8,128 bases of DNA. It comes from an uncultured Rickettsiales bacterium. Lineage in GTDB: Bacteria; Pseudomonadota; Alphaproteobacteria; Rickettsiales; UBA998. Each line of letters begins with the position of its first letter. Position 1 is the stretch's first letter. Made by a program: the position numbers and the translations under genes. The notes beneath the pieces were generated by a model. The model made no database searches and was not told the origin of the DNA. It worked only from the letters and a program-made list of their open reading frames with translations. The stretch is taken from positions 1 to 8,128 of the forward strand of contig CALJMC010000137.1 of NCBI GenBank assembly GCA_937982385.1, read 5' to 3'. Below are positions 1-6,989 of the stretch, piece after piece.

Positions 1-1
1 T

Positions 2-1828
2 GCCACTGTTCAGCCCAATGTTGAAACTTATGACCAAAACCGTCTCGATTTGATTTATGAAATTGAAGAAGGTGATGTGACGCGTATTACGGATGTGACA
101 TTCATTGGTAACAAAGCGTTTGCCAGCCCAACATTGCGTGAAGTGGTGCGTACATCTCAGGAGTGCTGGTATTGCTTCTTGAGTGACAATGACAAATATA
201 ATGCTGATATGCTTGAGTTTGATAAGGAGCTTTTGCGTAAGTTCTATACATCGCAAGGTTATGCTGACTTTAAATTGGACTCTGTGATTGCAGAGTTGTC
301 GCCTGATAAAAAAGAACTCTATATTACCTTCACCATGGATGAGGGGACGAAGTATGATTTCGGGAATATCAGCGTCGCCTCGAACCTGCAAGGGCGCGCG
401 CAAGAAGGTTTGGACGATATACCATCATCTGAGACGGGAAGTTTCTATAATACCAATGATGTGGAAGACTCAATTGATAGCCTGACTAAGGCGATGGAAG
501 AGCGCGGATTTGCGTTCGTAAAGATTGAGCCTGAGTTGAAACGTAATATTACGGATCAAACCATCGATATTACCTATAACATTAAGGGTGGGCCGCGTGT
601 CTATGTCGAGCGGATTGATATTGTCGGCAACCGTCGTACGCTTGATGAGGTGGTGCGTCGCGAGTTTCGATTGGCTGAAGGGGATCCGTTTAATGCGGCG
701 AAGCTTCGTCGTTCTGAAGAGCGCCTTAGAAATCTAGGCTTCTTTGATAGTGTGAACCTTAAGCGTAAACCTGGTAGTTCGCCAGATCGCGTTGTGGTGG
801 AAGTGCAAATTGAAGAGCGCTCTACAGGTGAATTGAGCTTGGGAGCTGGTTTCTCTTCTACCGATGGGGCATTGGCTGATATTGGTATTCGTGAGCGCAA
901 CTTGCTGGGTAGTGGGCAAGATTTGCGATTTAAAGGGACTTTCGCGACACGTCGTCAGCAATTTGATATTGGGTTTACGGAACCCTATTTCCTAGACCGT
1001 GAATTGTCAGTTGGGTTTGATTTGTTTAAAACTACGCAAGATTTTAACTCTGAGAGTTCATTCGATCGTGAATCTCTGGGTGGCCGTTTGCGTGCGGGCT
1101 ATGCGATTAGTGAACATTTGAAACATTCGCTTTATTATTCCTATGAGGAAATTGATATTACGGATGTTGATGATGATGCCTCAACCTTTATTCAGGAGCA
1201 AGAAGGCTCTAATGTGACGTCATTGGTTGGGCATGCTTTGACATGGGATCGCAGAAACAACCGCTTTGATCCATCTGAAGGCTTTATGGTGCGTTTCTCT
1301 CAGGATTATGCTGGGGTAGGTGGGGATTCGGAATTTATTCGTCATGAGTTGGGTGCCTCTTATTATTATCCTATCCATGATCAGTGGACATTTATGCTCT
1401 CTGGTAATGGTGGTAGCATTATTGGTGTCAATGATGACGATGTGCGTATTAATGACCGTTTCTTCCTTGGTGGAAGAAAACTGCGTGGATTTGATAATGC
1501 AGGGGTAGGTCCGAGAGATACATCAACGACGGATGCGCTCGGCGGAAACACCTATTACACAGGGACTGCTGAGATGACTTTCCCACTTGGGTTGCCTGAG
1601 GATTTAGGCTTTAAAGGTGCAATCTTTGCTGACGCGGGTAGTTTGTTCGATCTTGACAGCAGTGGCTCAGACATTGTGGATACGCGCTCAGTGCGTGCTG
1701 CAGGTGGTGTTGGTCTGTTGTGGAAGTCGCCATTTGGACCGATTCGTCTCGATTTTGCTAAAGCATTTCGCAAAGAAGATTTCGATGAAACTGAGACCTT
1801 TCGCTTTAACTTCGGCTCGCGTTTTTAG
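2..1828 (+). CDS. bamA: Outer membrane protein assembly factor BamA (5' partial)
   Basis: BamA is the core of the BAM complex that folds and inserts beta-barrel proteins into the outer membrane. The reading frame is open from base 2, so the gene starts upstream; 608 residues are present against about 760-810 in the family, so POTRA1 and most of POTRA2 are missing. I read POTRA3 at about 74-350, POTRA4 at about 351-597 and POTRA5 at about 598-825 (motifs VTFIGNKAF, YVERIDIVGNRRTLDEV, LRNLGFFDSV), then the 16-strand barrel from TGELSLGAGFS (about 824) to the end. The conserved loop-6 LRGF motif is at 1481-1492, and the protein ends in FNFGSRF, a beta-signal with the expected terminal Phe. An apparent TTG start at 50 is only an internal Leu codon. 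POTRA3 carries an unusual CWYC (164-175). Identification is firm; domain limits are approximate. Confidence 0.96.
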   Translation, partial: ATVQPNVETYDQNRLDLIYEIEEGDVTRITDVTFIGNKAFASPTLREVVRTSQECWYCFLSDNDKYNADMLEFDKELLRKFYTSQGYADFKLDSVIAELSPDKKELYITFTMDEGTKYDFGNISVASNLQGRAQEGLDDIPSSETGSFYNTNDVEDSIDSLTKAMEERGFAFVKIEPELKRNITDQTIDITYNIKGGPRVYVERIDIVGNRRTLDEVVRREFRLAEGDPFNAAKLRRSEERLRNLGFFDSVNLKRKPGSSPDRVVVEVQIEERSTGELSLGAGFSSTDGALADIGIRERNLLGSGQDLRFKGTFATRRQQFDIGFTEPYFLDRELSVGFDLFKTTQDFNSESSFDRESLGGRLRAGYAISEHLKHSLYYSYEEIDITDVDDDASTFIQEQEGSNVTSLVGHALTWDRRNNRFDPSEGFMVRFSQDYAGVGGDSEFIRHELGASYYYPIHDQWTFMLSGNGGSIIGVNDDDVRINDRFFLGGRKLRGFDNAGVGPRDTSTTDALGGNTYYTGTAEMTFPLGLPEDLGFKGAIFADAGSLFDLDSSGSDIVDTRSVRAAGGVGLLWKSPFGPIRLDFAKAFRKEDFDETETFRFNFGSRF

Positions 1829-1927
1829 GCTTGGTATTCTTCAGTTTTCCTGATAGAACTGGCTTCTAGCGGGCGCGAATTAGTTGCGCTCTGCCATTGA
1901 TAGAATTATTGTGGAGTGGAGATTCTT

Positions 1928-2458
1928 ATGCGTATGTTGGTAATGTTACTATGTACAATGATGTTGAGTACAGCGTTTGCGAGTGATGCGTCAGCGCAGA
2001 TGCGTATTTCTATTGTTAATATTCAAAAGATTATGAAAGATTCTGTCGCGGCTAAATCAGCTAAGCAACAGCTCTCTGCTAAGCAAAAGCAATTTCAAAC
2101 GCAGCTGAATGCGCGTGAGAAAGCATTGAAAACCCAGAATGATGAATTGTTGAAACAGCGTGCGACGCTTACAAAAGACGAAATGACCGCACGTGTTGCA
2201 GCGTTCCGAAAAAAAGCAGGAGAAGCGCAGGGCGAAGCTCAGAAAAAACGTGTGAGTTTGGATAAGGCATTTAACCAGGCGCTTTCTGATATTCAAAAAA
2301 ATGTAACGGCGATTATTGGTGAAATTGCGAAAGAGAAACAAATCGCATTGGTGATTCCCGCGTCTCAAACGATGCATTATGACCCTGCGATGGATATTTC
2401 TGCAGAGGTGTTGGCGCGCTTAAACAAACGTTTGCCTTCGCTGAAACTGGCATTCTAG
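1928..2458 (+). CDS. skp: Periplasmic chaperone Skp (OmpH family)
   Basis: Skp is a trimeric periplasmic chaperone that holds unfolded outer-membrane proteins on their way to BamA, the gene just upstream. The 176-residue product has a signal peptide: MRM, a hydrophobic stretch at about residues 4-17, then possible signal peptidase I sites AFA/S (after 18) or ASA/Q (after 23). The mature part starts with a short strand (ISIVNIQKIMKDS), continues with a Lys/Gln/Ala-rich coiled-coil region (about residues 45-125, the chaperone tentacles) and returns to a core strand (IALVIPASQTMHYDP) before a DISAEVLARLNKRLP tail, the normal OmpH layout. It is slightly longer than E. coli Skp (161). I chose ATG 1928 because GGAG at 1918-1921 sits 6 bases before it; an upstream GTG at 1916 overlaps that ribosome site, and ATG 1934 is a less likely alternative. 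Sequence identity in this family is low, but structure pattern and position agree. Confidence 0.9.
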   Translation: MRMLVMLLCTMMLSTAFASDASAQMRISIVNIQKIMKDSVAAKSAKQQLSAKQKQFQTQLNAREKALKTQNDELLKQRATLTKDEMTARVAAFRKKAGEAQGEAQKKRVSLDKAFNQALSDIQKNVTAIIGEIAKEKQIALVIPASQTMHYDPAMDISAEVLARLNKRLPSLKLAF

Positions 2459-2481
2459 GAACGGCTAATTAGGATTTTCTG

Positions 2482-3531
2482 ATGGCTGATAGTCGTTTTT
2501 TCAAAAAACCGGAGGCGCGAAGCCTCAAAGACATTGCTGCCCATACTAGTTGTGTGTTGCATGGCGATGTCGATATGTCCATAATTATGGAAGATGTGGC
2601 GCCGCTTGATCGCGCACAAGCAAATGAGATTAGTTTTTTAGATAACCCTAAATATGTCTCAGCCTTTGAAAACTCTTCGGCGGGTGCATGTATTGTTCAT
2701 GAAAAATATGTGAATCAAGCTCCCGAGGGTATGGCGCTTCTGCTTAGCAAAGACCCTTATCGTAGCTATGCGTTGGTTGCTCAGCTTTTCTACCCCTTTG
2801 CTCCATTGGTTGGTGATATATCTGATGCAGCCCATATCAATGATACCGCTATTATTGGCCAAGGGTGCAGCATTGCTCCGGGTGCCGTGATTGGCGCATA
2901 TGTGATCATTGGTAATAATGTCGATATTGGCGCCAATGTTGTGGTGCATGATGCTGTTGAAATTGGCAATAATACGCGTATTGGCGCACTGACATCATTG
3001 AGCCATTGTATGATTGGTGAAGATGTCATCATTCATCGTGGTGTTCATATTGGGCAAGATGGATTTGGTTTTGCGTTGAGCCGTGAAGGGCATGTGAAAG
3101 TGCCACAGCTCGGACGCGTTATTATCGAGAACCATGTTGATATTGGCGCAGGAACATGTATTGACCGTGGGACCGGTCCGGATACCGTGATTGGAGCGGG
3201 AACGAAGATAGATAACCTCGCGCAGATTGGACATAATGTGCAGATTGGTCGTGGTACAATTATTGTCTCACAAGTGGGCGTCTCTGGCAGTACTAAAGTA
3301 GGTGATGGTGTCATGATAGCGGGGCAAACGGGCATTGCGGGGCATTTGCGTATTGGTCATGGTGCGCGTATAGCCGCACGTAGTGGCGTGACAACTGACG
3401 TGCCCGCAGGTGCGTCCGTGGGGGGCTTCCCATCTGTGCCTATTAAAGACTTCCATCGCCAAACCATTGCCCTTGCGCGTTTGGTTACAGAAGGCCGAAA
3501 TAAACATAAGACAATTGAAGATGAATCATAA
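2482..3531 (+). CDS. lpxD: UDP-3-O-(3-hydroxyacyl)glucosamine N-acyltransferase LpxD
   Basis: LpxD transfers a second 3-hydroxyacyl chain from acyl carrier protein to the 2-amino group of UDP-3-O-acylglucosamine, the third step of lipid A synthesis, in the cytoplasm. The 349-residue protein (E. coli 341) has an N-terminal uridine-binding domain (about 1-105, with RFFKKPEARSLKDIA and ISFLDNPKY), then a long left-handed beta-helix of hexapeptide repeats (about 110-315, many IG-x-x and I/V-G repeats) and C-terminal helices (KDFHRQTIALARL). The block IGAGTCIDRG followed by IDNLAQIGHNVQIG places the expected catalytic His at residue 251 (codon 3232-3234), equivalent to His239 of E. coli; His288 in AGHLRIG matches its second conserved His. 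ATG 2482 has AGGA at 2471-2474, 7 bases upstream. It lies 23 bases after skp and 18 before fabZ, so it belongs to the same transcript. Confidence 0.96.
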   Translation: MADSRFFKKPEARSLKDIAAHTSCVLHGDVDMSIIMEDVAPLDRAQANEISFLDNPKYVSAFENSSAGACIVHEKYVNQAPEGMALLLSKDPYRSYALVAQLFYPFAPLVGDISDAAHINDTAIIGQGCSIAPGAVIGAYVIIGNNVDIGANVVVHDAVEIGNNTRIGALTSLSHCMIGEDVIIHRGVHIGQDGFGFALSREGHVKVPQLGRVIIENHVDIGAGTCIDRGTGPDTVIGAGTKIDNLAQIGHNVQIGRGTIIVSQVGVSGSTKVGDGVMIAGQTGIAGHLRIGHGARIAARSGVTTDVPAGASVGGFPSVPIKDFHRQTIALARLVTEGRNKHKTIEDES

Positions 3532-3549
3532 ACACGACAAGGATTGAAG

Positions 3550-4011
3550 ATGATTGATGAAAATTTGCATATGGTGGACAGTGAACGCATTAAGGAAATG
3601 ATTCCGCATCGTTATCCGTTTTTGCTGATTGACCGTGTGGTGAATATGCGTCCTAGCGAAGGTGCTGTCGGCATTAAAAATGTAACGGTAAATGAACCGC
3701 ATTTTCCTGGGCATTTTCCTGGGCAAGCCGTGATGCCAGGTGTGTTGATTGTGGAAGCAATGGCGCAAACTTCTGCTGTGTTGGTGGTGCATACGCTGGG
3801 TAAGGAAGCGGAAGGCAAGCTTGTTTATTTCATGTCGATTGATAATGCACGTTTTCGCAAACCTGTGGTGCCCGGAGATCAAATCTATATTCATTGTGAT
3901 GTGAAGCGCAGCCGAGGCAATGTATGGAAGTTTGAGGGTGTGGCAATGGTCGGTGATGTGAAGGTTGCAGAAGCAACATTCTCAGCCATGATTGTTGATA
4001 ACGAAGAATAA
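3550..4011 (+). CDS. fabZ: 3-hydroxyacyl-ACP dehydratase FabZ
   Basis: FabZ dehydrates (3R)-hydroxyacyl-ACP to trans-2-enoyl-ACP in fatty acid elongation. It competes with LpxA and LpxD for the same hydroxyacyl-ACP pool, which explains its place between their genes. The 153-residue hot-dog-fold protein (E. coli 151) has the substrate-entry motif IPHRYPFLLIDRV near residues 18-30 and the active-site segment HFPGHFPGQAVMPG followed by VLIVEAMAQ; the catalytic pair is read as His55 and Glu69, matching His54/Glu68 of E. coli. The C-terminal half has the usual KLVYFMSIDNARFRKPVVPG. I chose ATG 3550 because AAGGA at 3539-3543 is 6 bases upstream; the in-frame TTG at 3544 would be too close to it. 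The HFPGHFPG segment is encoded by a perfect 12-base tandem repeat (3700-3723). The gene lies 15 bases before lpxA. Confidence 0.97.
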   Translation: MIDENLHMVDSERIKEMIPHRYPFLLIDRVVNMRPSEGAVGIKNVTVNEPHFPGHFPGQAVMPGVLIVEAMAQTSAVLVVHTLGKEAEGKLVYFMSIDNARFRKPVVPGDQIYIHCDVKRSRGNVWKFEGVAMVGDVKVAEATFSAMIVDNEE

Positions 4012-4026
4012 CAGAAAAGAGTTAGA

Positions 4027-4815
4027 ATGATTCATTCAACAGCAATAATTCATCCGAATGCTACGGTGGCGGATGACGTGAAAATCGGTGCGTATAGCGT
4101 AATAGGCGAGCATGTGTCACTGGCGGCGGGTGTAGTTGTGCATTCGCATGTGGCGATTGATGGCCATACGAGCATTGGCGAGGGAAGCCAAATTTTCCCC
4201 TTTGCATCGATTGGGCATGCTCCGCAGGACCTCAAATATAAAGGTGAGTCATCCACTTTGACGGTTGGTGCGCGTAATGTGATTCGTGAGCATGTGACCA
4301 TGAATCCAGGCACCGAAGGTGGCGCAATGGCGACTGTTGTGGGTGATGATTGCTTGTTTATGACGGCATCGCATGTTGCGCATGATTGCGTGGTTGGCGA
4401 CCGTGTGATTTTGGCTAATAATGCGACGCTCGCTGGGCATGTTTCTGTGGGGGATAACGCTATTATCGGCGGGCTTTCTGCGGTGCATCAGTTCGTGCGC
4501 ATTGGTGCACATGCTATGATTGGTGGCATGTCAGGTGTGGCAGCAGATGTGTTGCCCTATGCCTCGGTCACAGGCGATAGAGCCTATCTTGCCGGATTGA
4601 ACTTAGTTGGTATGAAGCGCCGCGGGTTAGAGCGTGAGGAAATACATGCACTTAGAAATGCCTATAAGAAGGTGTTTGAGTCTGATAAAGGGACGCTGGC
4701 AGAGCGTGTTGCTGCTGTGCGCAGTGAATATGCTGACAGTGAGTCTGTGCAAGAGATGCTCGGCTTCTTCTCTGAAGATTCTTCGCGTTCATTTTGTACG
4801 CCTAAGGCGGCGTAA
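4027..4815 (+). CDS. lpxA: UDP-N-acetylglucosamine O-acyltransferase LpxA
   Basis: LpxA catalyses the first, reversible step of lipid A synthesis, moving a 3-hydroxyacyl chain from ACP to the 3-OH of UDP-GlcNAc in the cytoplasm. The product has 262 residues, the same length as E. coli LpxA. Residues 1-185 form a left-handed beta-helix of hexapeptide repeats (IHSTAIIHPNATVADDVKIG at the start). The active-site segment ASHVAHDC gives catalytic His119 (E. coli His125), followed by ILANNATLAGHVSVGD and AVHQFVRIGAHAMIGG. The C-terminal helical domain begins at LVGMKRRGLEREEIHALRNAYK. Gly167 corresponds to Gly173 of E. coli, the residue that sets acyl chain length and there permits C14. A weak ribosome site (AAGAG 4017-4021) precedes ATG 4027. 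The stop codon overlaps the lpxI start (TAATG), suggesting coupled translation. Confidence 0.97.
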   Translation: MIHSTAIIHPNATVADDVKIGAYSVIGEHVSLAAGVVVHSHVAIDGHTSIGEGSQIFPFASIGHAPQDLKYKGESSTLTVGARNVIREHVTMNPGTEGGAMATVVGDDCLFMTASHVAHDCVVGDRVILANNATLAGHVSVGDNAIIGGLSAVHQFVRIGAHAMIGGMSGVAADVLPYASVTGDRAYLAGLNLVGMKRRGLEREEIHALRNAYKKVFESDKGTLAERVAAVRSEYADSESVQEMLGFFSEDSSRSFCTPKAA

Positions 4816-5675
4816 TGGGGGCTGTTATGAATCATTCATCAGCCGCACAGAGCACGGATACTAGCCGCTTAGCAATTCTGGCCGGTAAAGGTGATTTGCC
4901 CGGGCGCATTGCGGAGGCGTGTATTCGTACAAAACGTAATTATGTGATGATTGGGGTGGAGGATAATACGCCCGAGGAAACGGTTGCAGAGCATCCTCAT
5001 TTTTGGATAAAGCTCGGCACGCTCGGCAAGGCCTTTGAACAAATGCGTGCAGAAGAGGTTGGTTCGCTCGTATTGGCAGGTCGTATTGAGCGTCCATCTA
5101 TCACCACCTTGCGTCCTGATAAAGTTACAGCGAAATTGTTGGCGAAACTGGGTGCTAAAATGTTTGCAGGTGATGATCGGCTGCTCAGCACTATTATAAA
5201 ATTTATGGAAGATGAAGGATTTACAATAGTGGGCATAGATGATGTATTGGATGATGTTCTGATGCCTGAGGGATTGATAAGCAATAGTTTTCCAGATAAG
5301 CAGTCTCAGGCTGATATTGAAATTGGTGTGGCGATGGCAAAAGAAATCGGGCGTCTAGATATTGGGCAAGCCGTTGTGGTGCAGCAGGGACACGTGCTGG
5401 GTGTTGAGGCGATGGAAGGCACAGATCAACTGATCGCGCGTTGTGGCGCACTTAAGCTTTCTGACCGAGGTGGCGTGTTGATTAAGGTAAAAAAACCGCA
5501 TCAGGAGAGTCGTGTTGATTTGCCAACTATAGGCGTTGAAACGGTTAAGCGTATTGCAGAAGCTGGATTATCGGGCATCGCGATTGAAGCAGGTGGCTCA
5601 TTGATTGTGGATCGTAAGGCCGTTGAACGCGCTGCGAATGAGCATAATATATTTGTTGTAGGTTTTACGGTGTAA
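4815..5675 (+). CDS. lpxI: UDP-2,3-diacylglucosamine pyrophosphatase LpxI (DUF1009)
   Basis: LpxI hydrolyses UDP-2,3-diacylglucosamine to lipid X and UMP, replacing the LpxH found in E. coli; its product is one substrate of LpxB, the next gene. The 286-residue protein shows the two-domain LpxI pattern: an N-terminal domain beginning RLAILAGKGDLPGRIAEAC with LVLAGRIERPS near residues 86-95, and a C-terminal domain with EIGRLDIGQAVVVQQGHVLG, VEAMEGTDQLI and KKPHQESRVDLPTIGVETV. Asp235 in RVDLPTIG is my candidate for the catalytic Asp reported for Caulobacter LpxI (Asp225); this assignment is from motif memory, not alignment. ATG 4815 overlaps the lpxA stop by one base and has AAGG at 4804-4807; ATG 4827, with a G-run at 4817-4821, is an in-frame alternative that would remove four residues and gives a length closer to other family members. 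Confidence 0.94.
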   Translation: MGAVMNHSSAAQSTDTSRLAILAGKGDLPGRIAEACIRTKRNYVMIGVEDNTPEETVAEHPHFWIKLGTLGKAFEQMRAEEVGSLVLAGRIERPSITTLRPDKVTAKLLAKLGAKMFAGDDRLLSTIIKFMEDEGFTIVGIDDVLDDVLMPEGLISNSFPDKQSQADIEIGVAMAKEIGRLDIGQAVVVQQGHVLGVEAMEGTDQLIARCGALKLSDRGGVLIKVKKPHQESRVDLPTIGVETVKRIAEAGLSGIAIEAGGSLIVDRKAVERAANEHNIFVVGFTV

Positions 5676-5679
5676 TCAT

Positions 5680-6828
5680 ATGGCACTGACCAAAAAGATT
5701 TTTATTATTGCAGGTGAAGCTTCGGGCGACAGGCTCGGTGGTTCACTCATTTCATCATTGCGGCATATTTCAGTGGGTGTTACGCTTGATATTGCTGGCA
5801 TTGGTGGTGAATGGATGAAACGTGAGGGGCTGACCTCACTTTTCCCGATGGATGAGCTGTCGCTTATGGGGTTTGTCGAAATTATCCCGCACATCCCGCG
5901 TCTTTTGAAACGTATTCATGAGACTGTAGAAGTTATTGAACTCGCACAGCCGGATGTGGTGGTGACGATTGATTCCCCCGGTTTTACCTATCGTGTGGTG
6001 AAGCAGTTACGTGAGCGTGGGAAGATGAAAAATACGCGATTTGTGCATTATGTCGCGCCGACAGTGTGGGCTTATAAACCGCAACGTGCTGCCAAAACGG
6101 CTGAACTCTTCGATGCATTACTAACGGTGCTGCCGTTTGAGCCACCCTATTTTGAAGCTGAAGGGTTGGAGACGCATTTTGTGGGGCATCCTATCGCGAT
6201 GGAGACTGTGCCGAATGATGCGGAAATTCAAGAGGTGCGCAGCAACTATGACATTAATGCGAAAACTCCTGTGATTATGGCATTCTCGGGCAGCCGTTCG
6301 AGCGAGGTGGAGCATTTGCTTCCCGTGTTTGAAGAGGTGTTTGATGGTTTCTGGGGGCGTGTGAAGCATAAGGTTGTGCTGGCGACGACCGCAACGCAGG
6401 AAGCGCATGTGAGAGAGCTTACAGCGCATTGGCATGACCAGCCTGTGATTATCTCGGACGAAGCCGAGAAAAAAGCGTTGCTACATGGCGCCTATGCTGT
6501 GCTGGCGAAATCGGGGACAGTTGCGTTGGAAGTCGCGCGGGCAGGGGTTCCGATGGTCACGGCGCATAAGGTGAATCCGCTGAGTGCGTGGATTCTCCGC
6601 CGTATGTTTAAAGGTAAATATGTGAACCTTATTAATATTCTACATGACAAAGAAATTGTGCATGAGTGTATCCAAGAACGCTGCACAGCCGAGGTGATTA
6701 TCCCGTTATTGAATGACATCACCCAGAAGGATGACATCAGAAACATGCAGCATCTCGCCATGTCCGAAGCAATGGAAATGCTAGCCTCCCCACACCCGCA
6801 CCGCGCCGCAGAGGTTGTGTTAGCTTAA
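5680..6828 (+). CDS. lpxB: Lipid-A-disaccharide synthase LpxB
   Basis: LpxB is a GT19-family membrane-associated glycosyltransferase that joins UDP-2,3-diacylglucosamine to lipid X (the LpxI product), forming the beta-1',6-linked disaccharide of lipid A. The 382 residues equal E. coli LpxB. The N-terminal domain starts IFIIAGEASGDRLGGSLI, followed by MDELSLMGFVEIIPHIPRL (membrane and acceptor side) and VVVTIDSPGFTYRV, with Asp98 in the same place as the essential Asp98 of E. coli. VAPTVWAYKPQRA, LPFEPPYFEAEGL and FVGHP follow. The nucleotide-sugar half has SGSRSSEVEHLLP (about 203-215) and LAKSGTVALEVARAGVPMV (about 275-293). The family usually has Pro before GSR; here it is Ser. The start is 4 bases after the lpxI stop with only a weak ribosome site (ACGGTG, 5667-5672), so translation probably depends on coupling. 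It is the last gene of the operon. Confidence 0.97.
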   Translation: MALTKKIFIIAGEASGDRLGGSLISSLRHISVGVTLDIAGIGGEWMKREGLTSLFPMDELSLMGFVEIIPHIPRLLKRIHETVEVIELAQPDVVVTIDSPGFTYRVVKQLRERGKMKNTRFVHYVAPTVWAYKPQRAAKTAELFDALLTVLPFEPPYFEAEGLETHFVGHPIAMETVPNDAEIQEVRSNYDINAKTPVIMAFSGSRSSEVEHLLPVFEEVFDGFWGRVKHKVVLATTATQEAHVRELTAHWHDQPVIISDEAEKKALLHGAYAVLAKSGTVALEVARAGVPMVTAHKVNPLSAWILRRMFKGKYVNLINILHDKEIVHECIQERCTAEVIIPLLNDITQKDDIRNMQHLAMSEAMEMLASPHPHRAAEVVLA

Positions 6829-6907
6829 CGTGTCGTCATCCCGTGCTACGACACGGGATCTTTTCATTTCAATCGTATAGAGATCCCGACTTTCGTTGGG
6901 ATGACGA
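6829..6907. repeat. Nested palindromic intergenic element (GTCATCCC...GGGATGAC type)
   Basis: Outer arms TCGTCATCCC (6833-6842) and GGGATGACGA (6898-6907) are perfect complements, and inner arms CGGGATCT (6854-6861) and AGATCCCG (6881-6888) are too, with both dyads centred near 6870. Each half also folds alone: ATCCCGTG/CACGGGAT (6838-6845/6852-6859), and ATCCCGAC (6883-6890) with GTTGGGAT (6895-6902), one G-T pair, loop TTTC. A third, competing stem is CGTGTCGT (6829-6836) with ACGACACG (6848-6855). From memory, short palindromes with these same end bases are scattered between genes in several alphaproteobacteria, including Wolbachia and Rickettsia. Only one copy is in this window, so dispersal is inferred. 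Confidence 0.75.
6838..6864 (+). terminator. Possible intrinsic terminator of the lpx operon
   Basis: ATCCCGTG (6838-6845) and CACGGGAT (6852-6859) pair perfectly over 8 bases with a 6-base loop, followed by CTTTTC. It lies 9 bases after the lpxB stop, where a terminator is expected. The T-run is short and the hairpin is part of a larger palindromic repeat, so termination may be a side effect of the repeat or may not occur. Confidence 0.45.
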
Positions 6908-6920
6908 AGAGTTTGAGGCA

Positions 6921-6954
6921 CCTTAACACAATCGTCATAATTTCGTGATATAAT
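6921..6954 (+). promoter_or_regulatory. Extended -10 promoter box, copy 1
   Basis: The box ends in TGATATAAT (6946-6954), a consensus extended -10 (TG, one base, TATAAT). No good -35 lies 16-18 bases upstream, which fits an extended -10 promoter. A second copy at 7973-8006 matches 28 of 34 positions, including CCTTAAC at the left end and GTCATAATT in the middle, beyond what a -10 alone requires. Transcription would start near 6961, leaving a leader of about 28 bases for the gene at 6990. Confidence 0.6.
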
Positions 6955-6989
6955 ATATATTCGTTAGTAAGTAGAGGGGTGTTATTAAG

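Noticed and set aside
1870..1893. Hairpin GGGCGC/GCGCTC between bamA and skp as a terminator
   Set aside because: It has only six pairs with one G-T, a nine-base loop and no T-run after it.
1916..1927. GTG at 1916 as the start of skp
   Set aside because: The GTG overlaps the GGAG ribosome site used by ATG 1928, and the shorter form gives a cleaner signal peptide.
3045..3335. Long minus-strand frames inside lpxD, lpxA and the other lpx genes
   Set aside because: They are complementary shadows of the hexapeptide-repeat codons, have no ribosome sites or recognisable domains, and lie within well-identified genes.
3544..3549. TTG at 3544 as the start of fabZ
   Set aside because: It lies directly next to AAGGA (3539-3543), too close for initiation; ATG 3550 has normal spacing.
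6932..6961. Conventional promoter TCGTCA with TATATT 18 bases downstream
   Set aside because: The TATATT is not kept in the second copy of the box, while the extended -10 is present in both.
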